Below are positions 1-6,617 of a stretch of DNA of 6,617 nucleotides, in pieces. Position 1 is the stretch's first letter. The number at the start of each line of letters is the position of its first letter. The DNA comes from Chthoniobacterales bacterium (GTDB taxonomy: Bacteria; Verrucomicrobiota; Verrucomicrobiae; Chthoniobacterales; UBA10450), in NCBI GenBank assembly GCA_003244125.1, contig QHBL01000090.1:2992-9608 (forward strand). The letters are read 5' to 3'. The position numbers and the translations under genes are program-made. The notes under the pieces were generated by a model. It was not told the DNA's origin. It worked only from the letters and a program-made list of their open reading frames with translations, and ran no database searches.

Positions 1-53
1 AACGCGACAGCAGCTAGTAACGCCGCCAGTCCGATTAATAGTTCCTTAGGCGA
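1..53 (-). other. Possible start of a downstream gene: hydrophobic leader-like segment
   Basis: Just after the TonB receptor stop, the same minus-strand frame stays open to the window edge. It reads K-E-L-L-I-G-L-A-A-L-L-A-A-V-A, an uninterrupted hydrophobic run resembling the core of a signal peptide or membrane anchor. An AAGGA ribosome-binding-like motif precedes it at about positions 42-46. However, no ATG, GTG or TTG lies between the receptor stop and the hydrophobic run, so a normal start is missing. It could be the beginning of a secreted or membrane protein using an unusual start, a decayed gene, or chance. Only 53 bases are visible, so nothing more can be said. Confidence 0.2.
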
Positions 54-3000
54 CTAGAACTTCTTCGTCAGGCGCGCGTAAATGAAGCGGCCGGTGGCGT
101 CGTAGGTGAAGCCGGGATAGTTCTGGCCATTTCCCTTTTCGCCAATTGCCGCAGGCGGGTCGCGGTCGAATAGGTTATTGCATCCCAGGGTTATGCTCAT
201 CCCTTGGAACAGAACTCGCTGCCACGTCATGCCGGCGTAGTTAGTTGTTTGGTCGGAGGCTGTTTCAGCGAGGGCGCCTTCCTTGCCGTGGGAGATTTCC
301 TTTGCGTCCTTCGAGTAACCTGGCACGGGCTTGTTCTCGACTGGAACAAGCCCGGTGAAATCATAAGTCGCCTGGATGTCGAAGGTCCAGGTTTGCTTGA
401 CATAGTGCGGGGTCACACCATCGCCCCTGAATTCGTGGAAGCCATCGATGTAACGAACGGTGCCGATGACATCGAAGTGGTTCCAATTCCAATCCAGCTG
501 GCTGTTCCCCCTCCACTTGTACCATCCCTCGTTAGAGGTAGCTGGATCAGTGGTCCTGCCAGCGAGGTTTCCCGGCGTCGAACCAAACTCTGCCTCGATG
601 AATTGCGGGAAGAGGAATTCGTCGAGATAAGTCACCTGCGTCAGCGAAGTGAACGTGCCCCAGGCCGTTGGCTTTTGATACTGCACGGTCAAGTCGGCCC
701 CACGCGCTTCCTGGTTACCAAAATTGCGGTTGGCGAGAATGATGCGCGTGATGTTCCCGCTATTATCCCGCTCAACAATACCTGGAGCATTGCCGTCGAG
801 GACTTGCTGCGCGAGCGGAGTAGTGACAACTCCGATGCGTTCGGTGTCCCAGAGGTCCACCGACAGGTTCAATCCCGAAACGTACTTCGGGGTGTAAACG
901 AAGCCCGCGCTAAACGATCGAGAATCTTCCGGCTGAAGGTTGGGATTGCTCACCACCAGCGTGTTCGTCTCCGGCTCGAAAACGACCTGATGAGTGATCG
1001 GGTTTACATCGCGAGTTCCCTGCAAGGTTGAGATCGGTGCGCCGAATAGTTCTTCCAGCGAGGGCTGACGATATCCTTCGCCCCAGGTGGCACGGAGTGT
1101 CAGTTGTTGGTCGACGGGTTGCCACCGCATGCCAAACTTCGGCACCACCACGTTACTGTCGTTATTCAAGAATTCTTCAAAACGAACTCCAGCGGTAAAT
1201 TCCAGCGCGTGCAGCCCGGGAAGCGCATTTTTCTCTCCGAAAATCGGAACGATGCTCTCGGCATAGAAGGAATACGATTTTCTTCCGCCGTGCGCAGAAG
1301 GGACGGGGGAGTTGCCGATAATATCGCCGGCTTCATTTAACCGATCCGGATTCTCATCAAGCGTTTCGCGACGGAACTGACCTCCGAAGGCAAAGCCAAC
1401 GCCACCGCCAGGAAGCTCAACCAGCGACGTTGTATAGATATTGGCATCCAGTGTCGCGAGCTTGGAGATGTCTTCGTCCTTGGGGTGAACCGTCGCGAAG
1501 TTAACCGTATCTTGATTGGAAGCGACCGGATTGCGGTAGTCGCCGAAAGGGTTAAAGGCAGTCGTGGTCCCGATAAACTGCGGTGAGTTAGGATCAAAGA
1601 TCGGATCGGCCTGGTTAAGGATCCTATTAAATAAGGTGGCGGAGACCTGCCTTCCAGTCTGCACGTTCTTGAGCTGACTGTAACGGAATCCGGTGTTGTA
1701 ACCCCATGTGCCGTCAAACAGCTTGTCGCCTTTCAGACCGACCGTGGTCAGGATCGCGTCAGTCTCATTGTCGAATAAGCGGTTCCCGAAATCAGCCAGG
1801 CGCGCGCGAGTGCCGCCGGAGATGATTTGCTCGAAGGGATTAAACGGATTGAAGGCATCAGCCGGGACACCCGTTTCGGCGTGAGTCGGCGTGTTCGGAG
1901 GTTCCGCACCAGGGGCAATCGGGAGGTGCGGTGGGATGGCGAGCGTAGTTTGACCTTTGGTTTGGAACGAGCCCGTAGCTGGCGGCGCGGCCTCGTTATG
2001 GGTCTTCACATTTTCGTAATAACCATCTGCGTAGAGAACCATCTGATCGCCGAAGATCTTGTGATCGGCGCTGAGGTAACCGCCGTAGCGTTCGCTTTCC
2101 GGAAAGGAGAGTGCGGTCAGATTGAAGTTAAAGCCAGGTCGCAGGCCGCCAGCTGCTCGCACGCGACGAGTATCGTAAAGATAGGTGGGGGCCGGAGCTA
2201 GGCCATTGGTCAAATCCGGCGGGCTGGCAAATAGCGTTCCGCCGGGGTTGAGGTTCGGCCCGCCGGCAGCTGCGGCGACATCGCTGCTGAGGACAAGATT
2301 GTATGGACTATTATTGGAACTCAAAAATGGCGGCACGGCTGAATAAGCGCGGTCGCGCTGGGCGATGGAATTGCGGTGGTAATAATTCATCACGCCAGTG
2401 ACGTTCGTAGTCTTATCACCGACGCCGAAAACTAACGAGGCTGCGTATTCAGCCGAATCGTTGTTAGTTGTGTTCCCGACCTCGAAACTGGCTTCAGCGC
2501 CGTTTCGATAATCGTGACGCAGCTTGATGTTGACGACGCCGGCGACGGCATCCGCGCCGTAAGTGGTCGAAGCGCCGTCTTTGAGGATCTCAATGCTATC
2601 GATGGCGGCCTGCGGAATAGAGTTCAGATCGACGAACATGACGTTGACCAGGCCGGGATTGTTGCCCGTCGGATAGGGAGTGACGCGCCGGCCATCGATG
2701 AGGATGAGAGTCGCACGTGCATCGAAACCGCGCAGCGCGATGGTGGACGCGCCAACGGCAGTGTTCGAGCCGTTCTCGTTGTTGGAAGTGGGCACGACGT
2801 TCGCGTTTACCACCGGCAAGTTGAGAAGGAATTGCTCCGTGGTGCGCTCGCCCGATTTGCTCATCGTCTCGCGATCGTAGGTATCGACCGGATTTGGGCC
2901 CACTTCTTCCGCTGTGGGAATATTAGAGCCGGTGACGATGACGCGTTCCGCAGCCGCTTCCGATCCGGGCAAAGCGGTGCCTTGCGCGTTGACCGGTCCG

Positions 3001-3131
3001 GTGGGCGGATTAGTCGGCGTGGAAGCGGGCGTTTGTGCGCTGACGCTTGCGGCCATGGCGAGAGACATGGCCAATGTTGCCGCGAATCCCTGGCGGCAAT
3101 TTCCCAACCTCGCGAGGTGGATTTTGATCAT
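54..3131 (-). CDS. TonB-dependent outer-membrane receptor
   Basis: Outer-membrane beta-barrel that imports a ligand using energy passed from the inner membrane by TonB-ExbB-ExbD; the ligand cannot be told from sequence. The start chosen is the ATG at 3131 (M-I-K-I-H-L), because it opens directly into a signal peptide: a basic n-region, a hydrophobic core at about residues 15-31 and a likely cleavage after S-A-Q (33). A Pro/Thr-rich linker (34-60) follows, then a TonB-box-like E-R-V-I-V-T-G (62-68). The plug domain (about 75-205) shows I-A-L-R-G-F (131-136), L-I-L-I-D-G-R-R-V (142-150) and I-E-I-L-K-D-G-A-S-T-T-Y-G (180-192), all standard for the family. The rest is barrel, with N-N-L-F-D-R-D-P-P near the C-terminus and a terminal Phe typical of the Bam recognition signal. 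Length (1025 aa) is normal for large receptors. The open frame continues upstream to 3302, but that extension is low-complexity and would bury the signal peptide. No clear Shine-Dalgarno sequence precedes the ATG. No partner gene (SusD-like, TonB, ABC transporter) is visible beside it. Confidence 0.92.
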   Translation of the reverse strand: MIKIHLARLGNCRQGFAATLAMSLAMAASVSAQTPASTPTNPPTGPVNAQGTALPGSEAAAERVIVTGSNIPTAEEVGPNPVDTYDRETMSKSGERTTEQFLLNLPVVNANVVPTSNNENGSNTAVGASTIALRGFDARATLILIDGRRVTPYPTGNNPGLVNVMFVDLNSIPQAAIDSIEILKDGASTTYGADAVAGVVNIKLRHDYRNGAEASFEVGNTTNNDSAEYAASLVFGVGDKTTNVTGVMNYYHRNSIAQRDRAYSAVPPFLSSNNSPYNLVLSSDVAAAAGGPNLNPGGTLFASPPDLTNGLAPAPTYLYDTRRVRAAGGLRPGFNFNLTALSFPESERYGGYLSADHKIFGDQMVLYADGYYENVKTHNEAAPPATGSFQTKGQTTLAIPPHLPIAPGAEPPNTPTHAETGVPADAFNPFNPFEQIISGGTRARLADFGNRLFDNETDAILTTVGLKGDKLFDGTWGYNTGFRYSQLKNVQTGRQVSATLFNRILNQADPIFDPNSPQFIGTTTAFNPFGDYRNPVASNQDTVNFATVHPKDEDISKLATLDANIYTTSLVELPGGGVGFAFGGQFRRETLDENPDRLNEAGDIIGNSPVPSAHGGRKSYSFYAESIVPIFGEKNALPGLHALEFTAGVRFEEFLNNDSNVVVPKFGMRWQPVDQQLTLRATWGEGYRQPSLEELFGAPISTLQGTRDVNPITHQVVFEPETNTLVVSNPNLQPEDSRSFSAGFVYTPKYVSGLNLSVDLWDTERIGVVTTPLAQQVLDGNAPGIVERDNSGNITRIILANRNFGNQEARGADLTVQYQKPTAWGTFTSLTQVTYLDEFLFPQFIEAEFGSTPGNLAGRTTDPATSNEGWYKWRGNSQLDWNWNHFDVIGTVRYIDGFHEFRGDGVTPHYVKQTWTFDIQATYDFTGLVPVENKPVPGYSKDAKEISHGKEGALAETASDQTTNYAGMTWQRVLFQGMSITLGCNNLFDRDPPAAIGEKGNGQNYPGFTYDATGRFIYARLTKKF

Positions 3132-3449
<318 letters not shown>

Positions 3450-3451
3450 TT

Positions 3452-3476
3452 TAAACGGGCGTTTTTGCCCGGTTTA
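3452..3476. terminator. Hairpin right after the tRNA break; possible terminator or att structure
   Basis: TAAACGGGC (3452-3460) pairs with GCCCGGTTTA (3467-3476), leaving a GTTTTT loop and one bulged G at 3472: nine base pairs, including five consecutive strong ones next to the loop. No run of T follows on the plus strand, so a classical intrinsic terminator is not proven. It begins three bases after the tRNA match ends, so it could instead be part of an element's attachment region. Confidence 0.35.
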
Positions 3477-3514
3477 GCCAATTCGTGCTCACATCAATTT
3501 TCATAGGTAAAATC

Positions 3515-3561
3515 CGTGTTTTGATGCAACTCCGTTTAGCTCCATTTGGCTGAAAAACACG
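3515..3561. repeat. 8-bp perfect inverted repeat, 31-bp spacer
   Basis: CGTGTTTT at 3515-3522 is mirrored by AAAACACG at 3554-3561. The spacer contains an imperfect tandem repeat of 10 bases: TCCGTTTAGC (3531-3540) directly followed by TCCATTTGGC (3541-3550), with two differences. Such nested small repeats are common where recombinases or their accessory proteins bind, but the function here is inferred. Confidence 0.45.
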
Positions 3562-3565
3562 CTGC

Positions 3566-3589
3566 AGTATCAAAAGGAGTATCAAAAGA
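3566..3589. repeat. 12-bp tandem direct repeat (AGTATCAAAAGG / AGTATCAAAAGA)
   Basis: Two adjacent copies match at 11 of 12 positions. The core ATCAAAA also occurs inverted as TTTTGAT at 3519-3525, so three related 7-mers lie within 70 bases. The arrangement resembles arm-type binding sites of tyrosine integrases close to an attachment site. No integrase gene is visible to confirm it. Confidence 0.5.
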
Positions 3590-3785
3590 AACTGCACGGA
3601 CAGCGGAGAAGAGTTTGCTCCCTGTCCGCCATCCTTCCGGATGAATTGCACCTGGATATGACTGCTTCCCTGCCCGATGCATCGACAGCGCCTGCCCGTT
3701 CTTTCTCCAGTGTTCTCAGTCCGGCTTTCCGCCTCCTCGGATGACCTGCGAAGGATTTTGACAGGTTCCTGAAACTGCCCGCCTC

Positions 3786-4478
3786 TCAGGGAGGGGACGC
3801 GTATTTGTCGCGAAGCGCGTTTAGTTTCCGATAAATGTCCGCGCGCGGACCGCCCCCACGGACAATGCTCGCGAGCTCCTGCTCGCTCGTTTTACCGACG
3901 CGCATCCGCAGCCCGTCGTAGGTGAAAACTTCGAGCGCCTCCAGGTTGTCGGAAGTCCGCGCGCCGGTGCCGGCAAATTGCGCCATCACGGAATGCACGC
4001 CGCACGAGTTATTGCCGATCATGCCGCCGATCGTGCAGCGATTGTGCGTCGCCGGGTCGGGACCAAACGTGAGTCCGTGCTTCGCTGCTCGTGCGCGGAA
4101 ATTATCGAGCACAATGCCCGGCCGCGCGGTCGCGAGCCGTTTCTGCGGGTCAATCGCAATGAACTCATGGAAGTATTTCGTCATGTCCATCACCACGGCG
4201 ACGTTGCAGCACTGACCGGCGAGACTCGTGCCGCCCCCGCGCGAAAGGATCGGCGCGCCATGCCGCTTCGCGGTCAGAATCCCTTGCGTGACGTCCTCAA
4301 CATCGCGCGGAATGACGACGCCGGCCGGCACCTCGCGGTAGTTCGAGCCGTCCGTCGCGTAGAGCGCGCGGCTGCCGGCATCGAAGCGCACTTCACCGCG
4401 TATCTTGCCGCGCAGGTCGTGCTCGAGCGCACCGGAATCGACGGCGCTAGCGTTTCGCGGCTCAGCCAGTCGGTTCAC
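3786..4478 (-). CDS. FAD-linked oxidase (GlcD/YdiJ type), truncated to the N-terminal FAD domain
   Basis: N-terminal 230 residues of a 2-hydroxyacid dehydrogenase-like flavoprotein of the PCMH/FAD_binding_4 type. Members with this N-terminus (D-2-hydroxyacid, GlcD- or YdiJ-like) continue with an FAD-oxidase C-terminal domain and often an Fe-S/CCG domain, several hundred residues more. Visible FAD-binding features are I-L-S-R-G-G-G-T-S-L-A-G-Q (77-89) and R-C-T-I-G-G-M-I-G-N-N-S-C-G (147-160), preceded by the usual A-T-D-G-S-N-Y (41-47). The frame ends in R-D-K-Y-A-S-P-P-stop; family resemblance seems to stop at about K-Y-A, so the last few codons probably come from the junction sequence. Start: GTG at 4478, overlapping the previous gene's stop (GTGA) with GGAG five bases upstream. 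The longer frame upstream to 4628 has no family-like sequence and overlaps the small upstream gene. The substrate-binding and electron-transfer parts are missing, so the product is probably inactive: a pseudogene by rearrangement or an assembly break. Confidence 0.8.
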   Translation of the reverse strand: MNRLAEPRNASAVDSGALEHDLRGKIRGEVRFDAGSRALYATDGSNYREVPAGVVIPRDVEDVTQGILTAKRHGAPILSRGGGTSLAGQCCNVAVVMDMTKYFHEFIAIDPQKRLATARPGIVLDNFRARAAKHGLTFGPDPATHNRCTIGGMIGNNSCGVHSVMAQFAGTGARTSDNLEALEVFTYDGLRMRVGKTSEQELASIVRGGGPRADIYRKLNALRDKYASPP

Positions 4479-4717
4479 TCGATCTCCGGCGTCTGACGCG
4501 ATGCGATCAAAATGCCGAACGCCACTTCTGCCGCGTAAATCCCGCGCGCGGTCTGCGGATGTTCCGCCAGCTTTTCTGTCGTTGCGCGCACCAGCTCCGG
4601 TCCGAAATGCCAGAGGAGCGAATGCCACCGCGGCTTGATCAGGCCCATGATACCGTCGCCGATAAGGAGGAGCGCGCCGAGTTCGATGACACGCCGGGTA
4701 ACGAGTTGTGTTTCCAT
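4475..4717 (-). CDS. Small hydrophobic protein of unknown function (80 aa)
   Basis: Complete short gene from ATG (4717) to TGA (4475). Residues about 10-27 (V-I-E-L-G-A-L-L-L-I-G-D-G-I-M-G-L-I) form one hydrophobic segment, and A-A-E-V-A-F-G-I-L-I-A (about 61-71) a shorter second one. Between them is a charged stretch with K-P-R-W-H-S-L-L-W-H-F-G-P-E. This suggests a small inner-membrane protein or a peripheral helix pair. I do not recognise a named family. It is supported as a real gene by its position 26 nt after the GMC dehydrogenase, by the GTGA overlap with the next gene, and by its protein-like composition, unlike the other frames over the same bases. The ribosome-binding site is weak. 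Its place in the operon hints at a role with the dehydrogenase, but that is inference. Confidence 0.7.
   Translation of the reverse strand: METQLVTRRVIELGALLLIGDGIMGLIKPRWHSLLWHFGPELVRATTEKLAEHPQTARGIYAAEVAFGILIASRQTPEIE
4484..4487 (-). promoter_or_regulatory. Ribosome-binding site GGAG for the truncated FAD-linked oxidase
   Basis: GGAG lies five bases before the GTG at 4478, inside the last codons of the 80-aa gene. It decides the GTG start over the upstream ATG of the longer frame, and with the GTGA overlap suggests translational coupling. Confidence 0.65.
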
Positions 4718-4743
4718 GAGGTATTGCTTCGGTTAATTTTGGT

Positions 4744-6480
4744 TCATGCCAATCGCGGAACGCCTTTTCTGTGCGTGCCTGGCGGAGAAAGCTGCGGCCG
4801 GATGGGCGGCGGAGTCATGTCGCGTTTGTCGGAGTTGAAGACGCTCGCGCCTTGCGAGATCAGGTAATCGGCGGTGCGCGCGGCCAGCGCTTGGATCGTT
4901 AGGCCAGGATTGGCGGAGCCTTGTGTCGGCAGGACGCTGCCATCGCAGACAAAGAGATTTGGGATTTCGTGCGTGCGTCCGTAACGATCAACGACTGAGG
5001 TCGCCGGATCGCTGCCCATCCTCGCCGCGCCGACGAGATGGGCGTAGCGCGCTTCGTGTGCTGTTTCGGTCGCGCCGGCGGCGCGCATCACTTCCTCAGT
5101 TTTGTTTCTCGCGAATTCGATCAGCTTCTTGTCGTTCTCGCGCAGACTGAAGCTGATGTGCGGGACGCGAATTCCGAATTGATCGCGCTCGTCGGAAAGC
5201 GTGACGCGGTTATCAGGCCAGGGCAGAATTTCGCCGAGCAAGCCAAGGGGGCACCAATGATTATAATCCATCATCACGCGCCGCATTCCCCAGCCCCACG
5301 CGCCGCGCGCGGCCATCATTTGTTTGGCGAAGGCAATCGGCAACGGGCCGACCGTTTGAATCGCGAACCCGCGCGCGAAATCGCGCTTCGGATCCGTCTC
5401 GTAAAATTCTTCCGTCAGCGCGTGCGCGGGCGGCGCTTTGTACATCCTAACGAGTTCATCGAAGCGCCCGAGCACCACCGTCCCGGCCTGCGCCATCAGG
5501 TAACGGCCGACCGTGTCGCTCGAGTTCGCCAGCCCATTCTCATGTCCGGCGCAGGCGGAATTTAGGAGCAAACGCGGCGTCTCAATCGCATAACCCGAGA
5601 CGATGACTGCTTTCGCTTTTTGGAAATGCTGGCCGCCCTCACGGTCGAAATAACTCACGCCCGTGACTCGATTGTTTTGCCCGAGGTGAATGCGATTCAC
5701 CATCGAGCGGTCACGAATCTCCGCGCCGCTGCGGACCGCATCTGGCACGTGAGTAATGAGCGTGCTCGCTTTCGCGCCGACTTTGCATCCTTGAATACAG
5801 AACCCGCGATAGATGCAGTGCGGTCGATCATTTCGCGAGCCGGAAAGAATCGCGACCGGTCCGCCGGCGCTGACGCCGATGCCAAGTTTGGTGCAGCCGC
5901 GGATGAGCGTGTTGCCGACTTCACCCATTGGATGCGCACCGTAGGCATACCCATGCGGATCGCCCCACGGATACCATGCTGGCCCGGCGACAGGCATTTC
6001 GAGCTCAAGCAGTTCGTAATAAGGCTTCAAATCCCAGTACGAAATCGGCCAGTCCGCACCGACGCCGTCGCGTGTGTACACTTCGAAGTCAGACGGATGA
6101 AAGCGCGGAGTAAACGCGGCCCAATGCACCGAACCGCCGCCGACGCCTTTGCCGCTGTTGTTCGCGCCAAAGACGAGCGGATTCGAGCCGCCGGTAATGC
6201 GCATGTCTTCCCAATAAAGTTGGTGCGAACCCTTTTCGTCGCTCACCCAATCGCGCTCCGTGTCCCAGAATGGTCCGGCTTCCAAACCAACGACGCGGAA
6301 GCCGGCGCGCGCGAGCCGTTGCAGCAAAACCCCGCCGGCCGCACCCACTCCGACGATCAGATAATCAATCTCCTCATTTTCGGAATAGCGACGCATCGGC
6401 CCGGGCATTCGCTGCATCGGGCCGAGATGATGTTCGTGGCTGTGCGGCGCTTCGAACGCGCCGCCGAACGGTTTCTTCAA
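4744..6480 (-). CDS. GMC-family FAD dehydrogenase, large subunit (FAD-GDH / gluconate 2-dehydrogenase-like)
   Basis: Flavoprotein oxidising an alcohol group, probably of a sugar, sugar acid or polyol; the exact substrate is not readable. The Rossmann FAD motif G-V-G-A-A-G (44-49) is followed by the ribose-binding Glu68 in G-L-E-A-G. The GMC signature region is G-V-G-G-G-S-V-H-W (112-120). The C-terminal GMC domain carries His481 in H-L-V-G-A-A-R-M-G and Asn524 in S-A-N-P-G-L-T-I, the expected His/Asn catalytic pair. Cys222, Cys228 and Cys232 form Cx5Cx3C, the spacing that binds a [3Fe-4S] cluster in FAD-dependent glucose and fructose dehydrogenase large subunits, so electrons probably leave to a cytochrome or quinone rather than to oxygen. 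No signal peptide is seen; relatives are exported with their small subunit, which carries a Tat signal. Start: TTG at 6480 with AGGGAGG six bases upstream, overlapping the previous stop (TTGA). Length (578 aa) is normal. The N-terminus is His/Met-rich (residues 13-30). Confidence 0.9.
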   Translation of the reverse strand: MKKPFGGAFEAPHSHEHHLGPMQRMPGPMRRYSENEEIDYLIVGVGAAGGVLLQRLARAGFRVVGLEAGPFWDTERDWVSDEKGSHQLYWEDMRITGGSNPLVFGANNSGKGVGGGSVHWAAFTPRFHPSDFEVYTRDGVGADWPISYWDLKPYYELLELEMPVAGPAWYPWGDPHGYAYGAHPMGEVGNTLIRGCTKLGIGVSAGGPVAILSGSRNDRPHCIYRGFCIQGCKVGAKASTLITHVPDAVRSGAEIRDRSMVNRIHLGQNNRVTGVSYFDREGGQHFQKAKAVIVSGYAIETPRLLLNSACAGHENGLANSSDTVGRYLMAQAGTVVLGRFDELVRMYKAPPAHALTEEFYETDPKRDFARGFAIQTVGPLPIAFAKQMMAARGAWGWGMRRVMMDYNHWCPLGLLGEILPWPDNRVTLSDERDQFGIRVPHISFSLRENDKKLIEFARNKTEEVMRAAGATETAHEARYAHLVGAARMGSDPATSVVDRYGRTHEIPNLFVCDGSVLPTQGSANPGLTIQALAARTADYLISQGASVFNSDKRDMTPPPIRPQLSPPGTHRKGVPRLA

Positions 6481-6617
6481 TGCGTGCCTCCCTGCCCGGC
6501 TGGCGGGTGTCCTTTGTGCGCCGCGATCTCCTCATCGTCAGGATCAGACACACACGCTGACGGGGCTTTCCATTCGTAGCGCTGCTCTTCGACCTCCCAC
6601 GGCTCCGCTTCACCGCG
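6477..6617 (-). CDS. Gluconate 2-dehydrogenase subunit 3-like protein, C-terminal end (partial)
   Basis: Only the last 46 codons and the stop are inside the window; the gene continues past the right edge. The frame reads R-G-E-A-E-P-W-E-V-E at the window edge and ends in H-K-G-H-P-P-A-G-Q-G-G-T-H. Its stop (6479-6477) overlaps the TTG start of the GMC dehydrogenase, which indicates coupled translation and a physical partnership. In gluconate, fructose and FAD-glucose dehydrogenases the gene just upstream of the GMC subunit encodes the small subunit (subunit 3), which usually has a Tat signal and exports the flavoprotein. The assignment rests on the overlap, the partner and a C-terminus resembling those I know from this family; the diagnostic N-terminus is not visible. 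Confidence 0.65.
   Translation of the reverse strand, partial: RGEAEPWEVEEQRYEWKAPSACVSDPDDEEIAAHKGHPPAGQGGTH
6487..6493 (-). promoter_or_regulatory. Strong ribosome-binding site AGGGAGG for the GMC dehydrogenase
   Basis: AGGGAGG lies six bases before the TTG at 6480, inside the 3' end of the small-subunit gene. It selects the TTG start over the later in-frame ATG codons (residues 22, 25 and 29) and compensates for the weak start codon. Confidence 0.7.

Larger units (their letters stand above)
3450..3785. mobile_element. Possible remnant or end of an element integrated in the tRNA gene; no gene
   Basis: This stretch joins a half tRNA to a gene broken at its 3' end and does not resemble either neighbour. 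Its first ~140 bases are visibly more A/T-rich than the flanking coding DNA and are packed with small repeats, listed separately. These could be integrase arm-type sites beside an attachment core. The remainder (about 3600-3785) shows nothing I recognise. A plus-strand frame is open from 3511 to the TGA at 3742-3744 (77 codons) but has no start codon near its beginning and no recognisable domain. The minus-strand frame at 3451-3651 (66 aa) is equally unconvincing. No integrase, transposase or terminal inverted repeat of an insertion sequence is visible, so the mobile-element call rests only on the split tRNA and the repeats. Confidence 0.4.

Noticed and set aside
204..1031. 275-residue open frame on the plus strand
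   Set aside because: Antisense of the TonB receptor barrel, with no recognisable motif; the receptor reading is unbroken.
3515..3589. CRISPR array
   Set aside because: The repeats are 7-12 bases long, directly adjacent and without unique spacers of regular length; no cas gene is present.
3511..3744. 77-codon open frame on the plus strand in the scar region
   Set aside because: It has no start codon before a late internal ATG, no recognised domain, and overlaps the repeat cluster. It is kept only as a remark in the region entry.
3978..4496. 172-residue open frame on the plus strand
   Set aside because: Antisense of the FAD-linked oxidase, which has clear FAD-binding motifs on the minus strand.
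4479..4628. N-terminal extension of the FAD-linked oxidase to the upstream start at 4628
   Set aside because: The extra 50 residues look like a wrong-frame translation of the 80-aa gene. The GTG at 4478 has a GGAG site and a GTGA overlap.
5620..6579. 319-residue open frame on the plus strand
   Set aside because: Antisense of the GMC dehydrogenase. Its composition is Arg/Ala-rich without domains, and the minus strand carries clear family motifs over the same bases.

Overview
The window looks like a chromosomal piece of a Gram-negative soil-type bacterium. A 1025-residue TonB-dependent outer-membrane receptor implies an outer membrane. The style of that receptor, and the pairing of a gluconate-2-dehydrogenase-subunit-3-like protein with a GMC oxidoreductase, suggest Verrucomicrobiota, with Acidobacteriota as the alternative. 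This assignment is by recognition only, without a database search.

Layout. From 54 to 3131 (minus strand) lies a complete TonB-dependent receptor with a signal peptide. Its upstream region (3132-3410) contains no gene, but ends in a plausible sigma70-type promoter reading right. That promoter leads into the 5' half of a tRNA gene with a CAU anticodon (3411-3449, plus strand), which stops abruptly just after the anticodon loop. Positions 3450-3785 hold no convincing gene. The first 140 bases of this stretch contain a hairpin, an 8-bp inverted repeat, a 10-bp tandem repeat and a 12-bp direct repeat, the kind of structure found at the attachment end of a tRNA-integrating element. On the other side of it is a second broken gene, the N-terminal 230 residues of a flavin-dependent oxidase whose full-length relatives are several times longer.

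From 3786 to the right edge, all genes are on the minus strand and tightly packed, apparently as one operon. In transcription order they are: the C-terminal end of a gluconate 2-dehydrogenase subunit 3-like protein (off the right edge); a 578-residue GMC flavoprotein dehydrogenase starting at TTG and overlapping the previous stop (TTGA); after 26 nt, an 80-residue small hydrophobic protein; and the truncated flavin oxidase starting at GTG and overlapping that stop (GTGA). The first two probably form a periplasmic sugar or polyol dehydrogenase complex of the FAD-GDH/fructose dehydrogenase type. The large subunit has the GxGxxG flavin fold, the His/Asn catalytic pair and a Cx5Cx3C cysteine motif matching the [3Fe-4S] site of those enzymes.

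The most unusual feature is the scar at about 3449-3800: a half tRNA on one side and a truncated operon gene on the other, with recombination-like repeats between. It is either a decayed or rearranged integration site or an assembly join. The two cannot be told apart from the sequence alone.
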